Positions 7,391-15,729 of a DNA stretch of 31,608 nucleotides are shown in pieces. The stretch covers positions 1 through 31,608 of the forward strand of contig NZ_UQBH01000029.1 in the NCBI RefSeq assembly GCF_900539295.1. Reading direction: 5' to 3'. The translations under genes and the position numbers were made by a program. Below the pieces are notes generated by a model. That model worked only from the letters and a program-made list of their open reading frames with translations. It ran no database searches and was not told the DNA's origin. Position 1 is the stretch's first letter, and each line of letters opens with the position of its first letter. Origin of the DNA: an uncultured Megasphaera sp. GTDB taxonomy: Bacteria > Bacillota > Negativicutes > Veillonellales > Megasphaeraceae.

Positions 7391-7479
7391 ATACTTCTAA
7401 TGCGGCTTTCTGCCGCGAGTGGGAGAATCGTTACGATTCGTTTGACCACATCTTGTAATGTAAGGAGGTGTAACTCACC
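7391..7479 (+). promoter_or_regulatory. rplK leader with two small hairpins
   Basis: The 89-base gap holds GCGGC-tttct-GCCGC (7402-7416) and GAATCG-tta-CGATTC (7425-7439), each without a T run. In other bacteria ribosomal protein L1 represses its own operon by binding the rplK leader. These hairpins could be such a target, but I cannot match the L1 site with certainty. Confidence 0.35.
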
Positions 7480-7905
7480 ATGGCAAAAAAAGTAGCAAGA
7501 ATGGTAAAACTCCAGTGTGAAGCTGGTAAAGCAACTCCGGCGCCTCCGATTGGCCCTGCATTAGGCCAGGCTGGTGTCAACATCATGGCATTCGTCAAGG
7601 AATTCAATGAACGTACAGCTAAACAGGCTGGCTTCATCATCCCTGTCGAAATTACCGTCTATGAAGACCGTTCCTTCACTTTCATTACGAAAACCCCGCC
7701 AGCTGCCGTCTTATTGAAGAAAGCAGCTGGTCTGGACAAAGCTTCGGGTGAACCGAACAAGAAAAAAGTAGCTAAATTGAGCCGCGACAAAGTCCGCGAA
7801 ATCGCAACGACTAAGATGCCGGACCTCAACGCTAACGACGTTGAAGCTGCTATGAAAATGATTGAAGGTTCCGCTCGCAGCATGGGTATCGACATCGTCG
7901 ACTAA
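7480..7905 (+). CDS. rplK: 50S ribosomal protein L11
   Basis: Part of the GTPase-associated centre of the large subunit, 141 residues as expected. The N-terminal domain begins AKKVARMVKLQCEAGKATPAPPIGPALGQAGVNIM with the conserved P-A-P-P-I-G-P region. The C-terminal rRNA-binding domain includes TKTPPAAVLLKKA and IEGSARSMGI. AAGGAGGTG lies upstream of the ATG. It is paired with rplA 58 bases on. Confidence 0.98.
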   Translation: MAKKVARMVKLQCEAGKATPAPPIGPALGQAGVNIMAFVKEFNERTAKQAGFIIPVEITVYEDRSFTFITKTPPAAVLLKKAAGLDKASGEPNKKKVAKLSRDKVREIATTKMPDLNANDVEAAMKMIEGSARSMGIDIVD

Positions 7906-7963
7906 TCGATGAAGTCTGCCCGTGGAAGGGGTAACCCGCTAAACCACATAAGGAGGAAGAAAC

Positions 7964-8680
7964 ATGGCAAAAGTAGGCAAGAAATATGCCGAAGCTGCAA
8001 AACTGTTCGATAAACAGAAACAGTATGATGTTGCAGAAGCAATTGACATCTTGAAGAAGATGGATACGGCTAAATTCGACGAAACTGTTGAATTGGCTGT
8101 AAACCTTAACGTAGATCCGAAATACGCCGATCAGCAGGTCCGCGGCGCCTTGGTACTGCCTCACGGCATTGGTAAATCCAAGACTGTCCTCGTATTTGCA
8201 CAGGGCGATAAAGAAAAAGAAGCTTTAGCTGCCGGTGCTGACTTTGTCGGTGCTGATGATCTTGTAGAAAAGATCCAGGGTGGCTGGCTCGAATTCGATG
8301 TAGCAATCGCTACTCCGAATATGATGGGCAAAGTCGGTCGTCTCGGTAAAATCCTCGGTCCTAAAGGCCTCATGCCTAACCCGAAGGTTGGTACTGTAAC
8401 GATGGACGTTGCAAAAGCTGTTAGCGAAAGCAAAGCTGGTAAAGTTGAATACCGCACGGATAAAGCCGGCAATATTCACTCCTCTATCGGCAAGAAGTCT
8501 TTCGAAGCAGATAAATTGATTGATAACTTGACGGCTTTGGTTGATACGCTCATCAAAGTTAAACCGTCGGGCGCAAAAGGCCAGTACATTAAATCCATCA
8601 CGGTTAGCTCCACGATGGGCCCTGGCATCCACATCAATCAGTTCAGCATCAAAGGTGCTGCCAAGAAAGAAGAAAATTAA
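7964..8680 (+). CDS. rplA: 50S ribosomal protein L1
   Basis: L1-stalk protein, 238 residues, which also acts as a translational repressor of the rplK-rplA mRNA in well-studied bacteria. Typical segments are KKMDTAKFDETVELAVNL near residue 28, LPHGIGK, the GKVGRLGKILGPKGLMPNPK signature around residues 124-143, and the C-terminal STMGPGI. Strong AAGGAGGAAG ribosome binding site. Followed by the L10 leader before rplJ. Confidence 0.98.
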   Translation: MAKVGKKYAEAAKLFDKQKQYDVAEAIDILKKMDTAKFDETVELAVNLNVDPKYADQQVRGALVLPHGIGKSKTVLVFAQGDKEKEALAAGADFVGADDLVEKIQGGWLEFDVAIATPNMMGKVGRLGKILGPKGLMPNPKVGTVTMDVAKAVSESKAGKVEYRTDKAGNIHSSIGKKSFEADKLIDNLTALVDTLIKVKPSGAKGQYIKSITVSSTMGPGIHINQFSIKGAAKKEEN

Positions 8681-8689
8681 TATCTCTCT

Positions 8690-8807
8690 TAGCTGTAGAC
8701 TGAAGGTATGTATAATGGACACTATGTCCGCCATCTGAGGCTATGAAACTAGCAGATATCTGACTTTGACTAGTTCGGCCTCGTGGTTTGTCCATGAGGC
8801 CGTTTTT
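8690..8807 (+). ncRNA. L10 leader with attenuator (rplJ-rplL autoregulation)
   Basis: The 175-base gap between rplA and rplJ looks like the ribosomal protein L10 leader. GTAGACTGAAGGT near its start matches the conserved element I recall for Firmicute L10 leaders, and CCATCTGAGGCT lies in the middle. It ends in a terminator-like hairpin: 8776-8786 pairs with 8792-8802 (11 bp), loop 5, then five T's (8803-8807). In the known system the L10-L12 complex binds the leader and promotes termination. The exact 5' end is uncertain. Confidence 0.75.
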
Positions 8808-8855
8808 GATTGCTAAGACGATATAAATCCTAATTCAAGGAGGTGTATCAAACTC

Positions 8856-9413
8856 ATGTCCACATTTGCAAATCATCCGGTTTCCCCGGCAAAAGCCGCG
8901 GTTGTCGAAGAAATGAAAGAAAAAATGCAGTCCGCTCAGGGCGCTGTTTTCGTTGGTTTCACCGGCCTTACCGTTGCTGATGTCACGAAACTTCGCCGTA
9001 AGTTCCGCGAAGGCGGTGTCGATTACAAAGTTATCAAAAATACTTTGACTCGCATTGCTGCAGACGAACTCGGCTACAATGCATTGGATGCAGTTCTCGA
9101 AGGCCCGACGGCTATCGCTTATTCTACGGAAGACGCCGTAGCTCCGGCTAAGATCCTGAAAGAATTCATCAAAGAAACAAAGACCGAAGCGCTGTCTGTA
9201 AAAGCAGGCATCGTCGACGGCCAGGTCATTGATGCTGCAGCTGTTGATGCTTTGGCAAGCTTGCCGAGCCGCGAAGAACTCCTCGCGAAATTGGTCGGCA
9301 GCATGCAGGCCCCTATCTCTGGCTTTGTCAACGTACTCCAGGGCAATATTCGCAACATGGTTTATGTGCTTGACGCTGTACGCGCTAAGAAAGCAGAACA
9401 AGAAACTGCTTAA
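8856..9413 (+). CDS. rplJ: 50S ribosomal protein L10
   Basis: Stalk base protein that anchors L7/L12 dimers on the ribosome, 185 residues. It has the N-terminal rRNA-binding domain with VVEEMKEKMQSAQGAVFVGF and LTVADVTKLRRKFRE, then YKVIKNTLTRIAADE, and a helical C-terminal tail after NVLQGNIRNMVYVLDAV that carries the L12 binding sites. AAGGAGGTG lies 13 bases before the ATG. It lies downstream of the attenuating leader. Confidence 0.98.
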   Translation: MSTFANHPVSPAKAAVVEEMKEKMQSAQGAVFVGFTGLTVADVTKLRRKFREGGVDYKVIKNTLTRIAADELGYNALDAVLEGPTAIAYSTEDAVAPAKILKEFIKETKTEALSVKAGIVDGQVIDAAAVDALASLPSREELLAKLVGSMQAPISGFVNVLQGNIRNMVYVLDAVRAKKAEQETA

Positions 9414-9474
9414 TTTAGCTTACTATAACTAATAAAAACAAACTTAAAAACTGATACTATGGAGGTATTTCAAA

Positions 9475-9843
9475 ATGACTAAAGAAGAAATCATGCAGGC
9501 CATTGAAAACATGACCGTTCTCGAACTTTCCGAACTCGTAAAAGAAATGGAAGAAAAATTCGGCGTTTCCGCTGCTGCTCCGGTTGCCGTTGCTGCTGCT
9601 CCGGCTGCTGGCGGTGCTGCTGCTGAAGAAAAATCCGAATTCGACGTTATCCTCGCTTCTGCTGGCGACAAAAAAATCGGCGTTATCAAAGTTGTCCGTG
9701 AAGTTACGGGCCTCGGCTTGAAAGACGCTAAAGCTCTCGTTGACGGCGCTCCTGCACCGGTCAAAGAAGGCGTTGCTAAAGCTGACGCTGAAGCTCTCAA
9801 AGCTCAGCTCGAAGAAGCCGGCGCTACGGTCGAACTCAAATAA
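9475..9843 (+). CDS. rplL: 50S ribosomal protein L7/L12
   Basis: Flexible stalk protein that recruits translation GTPases, 122 residues. It has the N-terminal dimerisation helices (EEIMQAIENMTVLELSELVK), an Ala-rich hinge (about residues 37-52), and the C-terminal domain with KIGVIKVVREVTGLGLKDAK and the final GATVELK. Its last four codons plus stop and the following terminator are repeated almost exactly about 8.1 kb downstream (17934-17996). rpoB, the usual next gene, is missing here. Confidence 0.98.
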   Translation: MTKEEIMQAIENMTVLELSELVKEMEEKFGVSAAAPVAVAAAPAAGGAAAEEKSEFDVILASAGDKKIGVIKVVREVTGLGLKDAKALVDGAPAPVKEGVAKADAEALKAQLEEAGATVELK

Positions 9844-9890
9844 GTTGATTCAATTACGATCCCTGCAACCTGTGGTTGCAGGGATTTTTT
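9832..9890 (+). repeat. Left direct repeat flanking the CDI island
   Basis: The segment from GAACTCAAATAA (last codons of rplL, 9832-9843) through AATTACG and the terminator hairpin recurs at 17934-17996. The spacer between the two conserved blocks differs (8 versus 12 bases) and the hairpin loop differs by one base (TGT versus TCT). Confidence 0.85.
9859..9890 (+). terminator. rplL terminator (left copy of the flanking repeat)
   Basis: ATCCCTGCAACC (9859-9870), loop TGT, GGTTGCAGGGAT (9874-9885), with T's to 9890. A strong intrinsic terminator ends the ribosomal cluster. Confidence 0.93.
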
Positions 9891-10099
9891 GATGTTCTAT
9901 AATAAGACCAGGGCTGCCGGGAAATATCCCAAGTCAGATAAAAAGTGTACGGGAAAATAAAGGAGATCTAACCCTTGTTGACGAAAGCTTACAGTGGCAG
10001 AACGTTACCCTGGCAGCGTCTCATGATATTGATCTTAGAGCCGCAGCCAATACGCAGACCCTTGTAGAAAATTACAATAGCAAAGGATCTTCCCTTGGG

Positions 10100-12478
10100 A
10101 TGACGATTACCGGCGGGGTCATCAGCGGTGTCGACGCCAGTTTCTTGAAGGAAAAAGACGAAGGGACGACGGCAACGACGACCCATGTAGGGACGACGGT
10201 GACGGCGTCGGATACGCTGACCATGCAGTCTGGGAACGATGTGAATATTACGGGTTCCCAGGTAGGCGGGAAGACGGTAAAAGCAGACATAGGTGGGAAT
10301 CTGCATATCACCAGCTTGCAGGATACGAAGTCATATAACGGAGACAGTTCGTCCATTAGCGGTGGATTCAGCAAGAAAGAAATTGTGCCGAATATCATCG
10401 CATCCGGCCGTTCCGTATCTGCTGGTACTGAATCCATGGATAGTGACTACGCCAGTGTAACGCGGCAGGCCGGGATTTATGCCGGTGAAGGCGGTTTTTC
10501 GATTCATGTCGGAAACAACACGAATTTGAAAGGAGCCGTGATTGGAAGTCAGGCAGCCGCCAGTGAGAATACGCTGGATACGGGTTCGCTTACGATGGAA
10601 AATATTGAAAATAAAGCGGAATACAGTGCCGATTCGAAAGGCATTACCCTAGCATCTACTAATGCTAATAGGCGCAATCCGTTGGGGGCGTCAGCCTCAA
10701 TGGGAATACCGATGCAGGGGAAATCTGCCAGTACGACCTATTCTGCGATAGCAGACGGAATTATCAAGGTCGCCGGTAAAGAAACTCAGGCTCAGATTAA
10801 TCATGACACGGAACAGGCACTGAATCAGTTAGGAGAAATCTTTAACCGAAAGGATGTAAAAGAACGACAGGAATTAGCAGGTCTTATATCAAAAGAAGGA
10901 TTTACCCTGATTGGCGATTTGGCCATAAGTAAGCAAAAAGACCTGCTCCAAAAAGCAATGCAAGCAGATAAAGAAGGAAATACAACATTAGCAAAGCAAT
11001 ATTTACAAGAAGCTTCCAAGTGGCAGGAAGGTGGAGAATATAAAGTAGTGCTTCATGGGGTATTGGGAGGTGTTCTTTCGTCCATGACCGGAAATGGATT
11101 CACTACAGGCATCACTAGTGCGGGTTTGAATGAAGCGCTGCAGAAGAAATTAGGCAGCATTGGAAATTCAGAACTTCATAAACTAGCCAGTGCGTTAGTG
11201 GGTCAAGTAGTCTCTCATTCGGGCTCCGGGGCTGCGATTGCTATGGATGCCACAGAATATAACTGGTTAACCCATTCGGACCAGATGAGTCTATTGAAGG
11301 ATTATAATGATTTTATCGGTCTGCAGCATGCAGTAGGAATCGATGCGGCAAAAAATGAATATAGTAAGAAATTTGCATATTATCTGGCTTTAACTGATTA
11401 TGAAATGGGATATAGTCAGCTCTATGGAACGAGTGATCAGGTCTCGAAAGCATTTTATGATGCCGTAAGGGATCATGATTCTGCTGCCATGGATTATAAT
11501 TTTAGAATTCAGTTTAGGGAACTGATTAATAATCTGGTAGCGCAATATTATAATACGCCAGAAGAATCGGCTGAAATTTCGAATCTTAGAAGTGCTTACT
11601 ATCAATCGTTCGTGGAAGGAGAACGGGTATGGAAAGATTTATCTACTAGTGGTAGTTCTTATGCTCCACCAAGAGAATTTACGAATGTTCCAGATGATGA
11701 ATTATTGGCAAAACTTCCTTGGGGATACCAACCGAATGGGCAAAAATATGTAACGCTCCCAGATAATACAACGATATTGACCGATAGATACATGAATGAA
11801 GGAGATGCTTTAGTAGCTGCTGGAAAGACTTCATATGTTAATAAAGATGGAGTTGCTGTTGTTGATGATGGTTACGGAAACACTTACTATACAATGACCG
11901 ATCCTATTCTTAAAAATTATGGCGATAAATTAGCCAATGATGGCGGGCAAGTCGTAGAAGGTGCTGATGGAAACCATTATGCTGTTGGAGCGGATGGTAA
12001 TTATTACTATACGATATATCCGGTGAATAGTCATAATAATCAAGCAGGCAATAGCTCATTTAATTTGGGCGAATCTGTATTGGAAAATACCATATCTGAA
12101 AAGGCCAATATGATCCCAGAAACTTTGGAACGTGCAGGATATGGTGGCAAAGTGTTGAAATATACAAATTCTGCTGGGGGATTTACAGGCATGGGTATTA
12201 CTTTGAATGACATGTATAGTGATGTACAACGTTATCAAGGAAAAAATTTATCAAATGCACTTATTAGTGATGCCATACCAGTTGCGTTTGGTTCTGGAGG
12301 TGCTCTCGTCGGAGAATTTGGTGGGGCTCTAGGTGGACCTGTTGGAAGTATAGTTGGAGCAACTGTTGGTGGAATTGCTGGTAGTGTTTTAGGTGAGTAT
12401 ATTCGTTCCTTAGTTAGACAAAAATATGTCCAAAATAATAATCCGGATGTACCAAATAAAGAGGGGCGTGGAAAATAG
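10100..12478 (+). CDS. 5'-truncated CdiA/haemagglutinin C-terminal fragment with toxin tip (module 1)
   Basis: The open frame runs from 9893, just after the rplL terminator, with CdiA-like sequence before the first ATG (10100), which has no good binding site. This is therefore the 3' end of a larger cdiA-type gene. From the ATG there are 792 residues. Haemagglutinin-repeat sequence (TLTMQSGNDVNITGSQVGG) lies in the first 80. A pretoxin region shares SMDSDYASVTxQAGIYAGEGG and KERQELA with the second fragment. ATEYNWLTH (about 384-392) stands where VENN-type toxin boundaries occur. The following 400 residues are AT-richer and end in a Gly-zipper-like hydrophobic hairpin (12284-12400). No signal peptide, TPS domain or CdiB partner is present. 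The immunity gene starts one base after the stop. Confidence 0.75.
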   Translation: MTITGGVISGVDASFLKEKDEGTTATTTHVGTTVTASDTLTMQSGNDVNITGSQVGGKTVKADIGGNLHITSLQDTKSYNGDSSSISGGFSKKEIVPNIIASGRSVSAGTESMDSDYASVTRQAGIYAGEGGFSIHVGNNTNLKGAVIGSQAAASENTLDTGSLTMENIENKAEYSADSKGITLASTNANRRNPLGASASMGIPMQGKSASTTYSAIADGIIKVAGKETQAQINHDTEQALNQLGEIFNRKDVKERQELAGLISKEGFTLIGDLAISKQKDLLQKAMQADKEGNTTLAKQYLQEASKWQEGGEYKVVLHGVLGGVLSSMTGNGFTTGITSAGLNEALQKKLGSIGNSELHKLASALVGQVVSHSGSGAAIAMDATEYNWLTHSDQMSLLKDYNDFIGLQHAVGIDAAKNEYSKKFAYYLALTDYEMGYSQLYGTSDQVSKAFYDAVRDHDSAAMDYNFRIQFRELINNLVAQYYNTPEESAEISNLRSAYYQSFVEGERVWKDLSTSGSSYAPPREFTNVPDDELLAKLPWGYQPNGQKYVTLPDNTTILTDRYMNEGDALVAAGKTSYVNKDGVAVVDDGYGNTYYTMTDPILKNYGDKLANDGGQVVEGADGNHYAVGADGNYYYTIYPVNSHNNQAGNSSFNLGESVLENTISEKANMIPETLERAGYGGKVLKYTNSAGGFTGMGITLNDMYSDVQRYQGKNLSNALISDAIPVAFGSGGALVGEFGGALGGPVGSIVGATVGGIAGSVLGEYIRSLVRQKYVQNNNPDVPNKEGRGK

Positions 12479-12479
12479 A

Positions 12480-12896
12480 ATGCTAGGTTATGATGGACGA
12501 ACCATATATTTAATCTACCCATATGTTTTAGGGATTGCAATTGTTTTTTTTATAATTCTTTGCGCAGCAGGTATATACCGTGATTTAAATAGAATATATG
12601 TACAAAATCTTTTTTTGAGATGCCTGGCGTTGTTTTTATTTATCTTTGAACCATTTTTAAGCATACTCCATGTTATGGATATTATGTATTTCCCACTGTT
12701 GGAGAAAATCGGTATTGTATGCTATGGGTTAAGTATAATTTGTTATGGCTATGAAATGAAAAGCCGTAAAAAGTATTTAAAGCCTAACAATTCTTTGACT
12801 AATCATGAGATAGCCGTGATGAAATGGTATAAATCATCCATTATAGTTGGCACTATAGTGACTCTTATTAGTATATGGCTTGTTTATATACTTTAA
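12480..12896 (+). CDS. Putative membrane immunity protein (module 1)
   Basis: A 138-residue hydrophobic protein with four apparent membrane helices (about 12-34, 44-64, 66-90, 115-137). A charged stretch with SRKKYLK lies between helices 3 and 4. It begins one base after the stop of the CdiA fragment, the fixed position of CDI immunity genes. GAGGGGCGTGG overlapping the toxin end could be its binding site; a longer frame from 12426 overlaps the toxin and is less likely. A membrane immunity protein implies a toxin that acts in the cytoplasmic membrane. I recognise no named family, and the function is inferred from position and topology. Confidence 0.7.
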   Translation: MLGYDGRTIYLIYPYVLGIAIVFFIILCAAGIYRDLNRIYVQNLFLRCLALFLFIFEPFLSILHVMDIMYFPLLEKIGIVCYGLSIICYGYEMKSRKKYLKPNNSLTNHEIAVMKWYKSSIIVGTIVTLISIWLVYIL

Positions 12897-12912
12897 ATTG
12901 GGGAGAAAATAA

Positions 12913-13302
12913 GTGCCGGTTAAAACTAATGAGAAATTGGCATAAATAATAGCTGAAAAGAGTATTTCCACTATAGCCGAACAAGTGAGTTACCTTTCTA
13001 AAACTATTGGTGGCAAAGTGAATGCTGGATTGCAGTTCGGATTTCTTATGGATAGTATTGTCGAAAATCATGAAAGATACACAAATTGGGAATATAAGTA
13101 TAAAGCGGATACTATGGATGTTATAGGAACTGGTATTTCTATAGGAGCAGGGGCTAGTGCGTCTGCTTTAGCTGGCCCAGTTGTTGGAGTTGGTGCAGGA
13201 ATACTTACATCTTCCGGAGCAAATTCTTATATAGAAAGAGAAAAAATAGAGATGGAAAAACAAGATAAAGAGGAAACTAAGAAAAGGGGTGACTCCAAAT
13301 GA
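12913..13302 (+). pseudogene. Decayed hydrophobic toxin tip (module 2)
   Basis: A GTG at 12913 with GGGGAG seven bases upstream opens a frame that meets TAA at codon 11 (12943-12945) and then stays open to 13302. The part after the stop contains SKTIGGKVNAGLQ, TNWEYKYKADTMD and a Gly/Ala-rich hydrophobic hairpin (VIGTGISIGAGASASALAG, then VVGVGAGI), ending in a charged tail. Layout and the GGK core match the toxin ends of modules 1 and 3. A GTG restart at 12985 could give 105 residues but has no binding site. Its TGA overlaps the next ATG (ATGA), a toxin-immunity style junction. Confidence 0.6.
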
Positions 13303-13684
13303 GGTTGAGAGAAATCGTGTTTTTAGTTGGTTTAGTGATAATGATTTGTCACATTGTAAAAGCCTATATTTTAAAGGTTAGGATAACACCTAAGGACAAA
13401 ATATTATTAATATATACGCCTAAAAAACTTTTTTTCTAGTTAATATTGGATTTGCTATTTCTTTATTAAATATGTTTTATGTAATATTTGCGAATCCTAG
13501 CGCAGAATATCAAGACTGGTCATATTTTTTTATGGTTAGCTTCTTATTTCTTTGGTATGCTACATGTGTTTTTGGAAGAGGAAAGTATTTAAAAGCTACT
13601 AAACAAGAAATGAAAGAGCTTTATTTCCATATAGCTGTGTTAATTAGCTATGCCAGCTTTTTTGGATTTTTATATTTTAACTAG
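13299..13684 (+). pseudogene. Frameshifted membrane immunity gene (module 2)
   Basis: ATG 13299 overlaps the toxin stop and has AAGGGGTG upstream. The frame stops at 13437-13439 right after a run of seven T's (13429-13435). Adding one T would join it to the downstream frame ending at 13684, giving about 128 residues with four membrane helices and a KYLK motif in the loop before the last helix, as in the module 1 immunity protein. The damage is thus a single-base slip in a homopolymer, either real decay or a sequencing error. The second half alone (from ATG 13472) is 70 residues. Confidence 0.7.
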
Positions 13685-13729
13685 AATATTTATGAAGGCG
13701 GCAAGACGCTGAACGATCAGATTCACGCT

Positions 13730-15721
13730 ATGAAGCAGGATGGAATCGGTTCTGTCGGTATTCGTAAGTATGATTCCACCCCATATGTCCCGGGAATGAC
13801 AAGCAGCTCGGCTTTCTGGGGAAACGGCAGTATGGACAGCGACTATGCCAGCGTAACGAATCAGGCCGGTATCTATGCCGGTGAAGGCGGTTTTACAGTT
13901 CATGTCGGATCTAATACGCATCTTACGGGAGCGCTCCTAGACAGTACTGCAGCGGCAGATAAAAACAGCCTGACGACGGGGACGCTGACGATGGAAGATA
14001 TCGGCAATAAGGCAGCCTATGATGTGACGGATATCGGTGTTTCTTATCATCACTATGACTCAGAAAGTGAGCGCAACAGGCATTTCAATCAGAGTGGCCT
14101 TACGCCGTCTATTTCGCCGGGTGCTCAGGATGAATCGTCATCTGTCACTCAGTCTGCTATTGCACCGGGGACGATCATTACGACGAAAGCACAAACGGAT
14201 TTGTCTCAGATTAACCGGAATACAGCGGATTCCCTTCATAAACTGGATCAGATTTTCGATAAGAAAGATATCAAGGAACGGCAGGAACTGGCGCAGCTAT
14301 TCTCTAAAAATGCTAATGAACTACTCCATTACTACGACCGTGACGGTAAATTTGATAAGTCCTTGGCCCATGGTATCGTAGCAGAAATCTCGTCCCAGAT
14401 TGCCGGAAATGGAGCAGGCAGTGGTCTTACAGCTGGATTTACGAATGAACTACTCATTAATAAGATAAAAGAATGGTCCGGAGGCGACCCGGCGAAAGCG
14501 CAATGGATTAGTGCAGCGCTGGGGGCTACGGTCAATGAAGTTACTGGATCCTCATTGGAAAGCGGCGCTTCTTCAGCTCAAGATGGAACAAAATGGAATG
14601 CAGAAGGAGTACTTCCATGGTCTGTTTCTCTGGGGGACATCAGCTTAGCGGCAGTGGAAGCCTGGCAGGCTATTAAGGGTGTCACAGTTATCGGTCTTAC
14701 CTTAAGCGGCGAGCAGGTTGCCGGTGGTGATTCTCCGGATAGTATAACCGCAGATAACGGAGCTTGGGGAAATTATCTGGGAAGTACGATAAGTACCCCT
14801 GTGTCATACGATGAACCATCGGAAATTGGCGAAACCACCCCGGCTGAACCCATTGTTACCAGTCATTATGAAACAGATAGACTGGGGGTGCGAGTTCTGG
14901 CCTATTCAGATGGAACCTATCAACAGACGAATACATTTGAAGCAGGAGGAGACATTTATACTATTGCCGGTATCGATCAATATAATCGGATTTATGGTGT
15001 TGATGCAAACGGAAATACGGCGTATTTAGACAAACAATATAATATAGGAGGCGATCGAACCGCTACTTCTACCGGAAAGCGTGATGAATTTGGACACCTT
15101 ATTGGTATTGCCAATGATACGGGAGAAACGGTTAAACTAAATGATTGGGTATTGCCGGGTGGTATCCATGCACGGTATGACAGAGTGAATCGGAAAACGG
15201 GAGAAGTTATTGTCACAGACGGTATCGGTGAATACACGACGGCGCAAATAAAAAATCCGGGTATTTCTTCTGGAGTGACAGCAGCCGAAATGATGCCGCC
15301 GAACAATACGCCCGATCCGTCCGACTTGGCCGATTTACTGTTACAGAGCCAGCAGCACAATAATAATAATAAGCCTGATTATTCGAATGATACGTCGTTT
15401 CTATATGCAAAGAATGTAAGCAAAGCTCTGTTAGAACAGGCATTGAATCGTATAGGCGGAAAATATGGTGCATCTCATTTAGGGACGGCAGCCATTACTG
15501 GCAGTGGTGTTGTGACTGATTATATGCAAGGTAAAAGTGCTGAAGAGATTGTTTTGAACTCAATATTCTCTGCGGGTGTAGGGAAATTTGGTCAATATAA
15601 TAGTGAACGAACCAAGACCAATCCTGATATTATGTCCGCTTTATTTGCAGCAGGGGCTGATACCATGATAGACAAAAATGATGCAGAAGAAGAGAAAAAG
15701 CGAGTAGACTTTAATAAGTGA
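13730..15721 (+). CDS. 5'-truncated CdiA C-terminal fragment with toxin tip (module 3)
   Basis: The frame is open from 13685, immediately after the stop of the module 2 immunity gene. CdiA-like residues precede the first ATG (13730), which lacks a binding site, so the 5' end was lost by recombination. The 663 residues repeat the pretoxin block of fragment 1 (SMDSDYASVTNQAGIYAGEGG at 13829 on, KKDIKERQELAQL, TAGFTNELL). GTKWN then stands where fragment 1 has ATEYN. After this the two proteins diverge: fragment 3 has a repetitive Gly/Asp/Tyr-rich stretch, an Asn-rich linker (QHNNNNKPD) and a C-terminal toxin-like end with ALLEQALNRIGGKYGAS and a hydrophobic segment. The immunity gene follows at once. 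Confidence 0.75.
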   Translation: MKQDGIGSVGIRKYDSTPYVPGMTSSSAFWGNGSMDSDYASVTNQAGIYAGEGGFTVHVGSNTHLTGALLDSTAAADKNSLTTGTLTMEDIGNKAAYDVTDIGVSYHHYDSESERNRHFNQSGLTPSISPGAQDESSSVTQSAIAPGTIITTKAQTDLSQINRNTADSLHKLDQIFDKKDIKERQELAQLFSKNANELLHYYDRDGKFDKSLAHGIVAEISSQIAGNGAGSGLTAGFTNELLINKIKEWSGGDPAKAQWISAALGATVNEVTGSSLESGASSAQDGTKWNAEGVLPWSVSLGDISLAAVEAWQAIKGVTVIGLTLSGEQVAGGDSPDSITADNGAWGNYLGSTISTPVSYDEPSEIGETTPAEPIVTSHYETDRLGVRVLAYSDGTYQQTNTFEAGGDIYTIAGIDQYNRIYGVDANGNTAYLDKQYNIGGDRTATSTGKRDEFGHLIGIANDTGETVKLNDWVLPGGIHARYDRVNRKTGEVIVTDGIGEYTTAQIKNPGISSGVTAAEMMPPNNTPDPSDLADLLLQSQQHNNNNKPDYSNDTSFLYAKNVSKALLEQALNRIGGKYGASHLGTAAITGSGVVTDYMQGKSAEEIVLNSIFSAGVGKFGQYNSERTKTNPDIMSALFAAGADTMIDKNDAEEEKKRVDFNK

Positions 15722-15729
15722 GGTAATAT

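Noticed and set aside
9893..10099. A separate small gene between rplL and the first CdiA fragment
   Set aside because: The frame is continuous with the CdiA fragment and reads as haemagglutinin-like sequence, so it belongs to that truncated gene.
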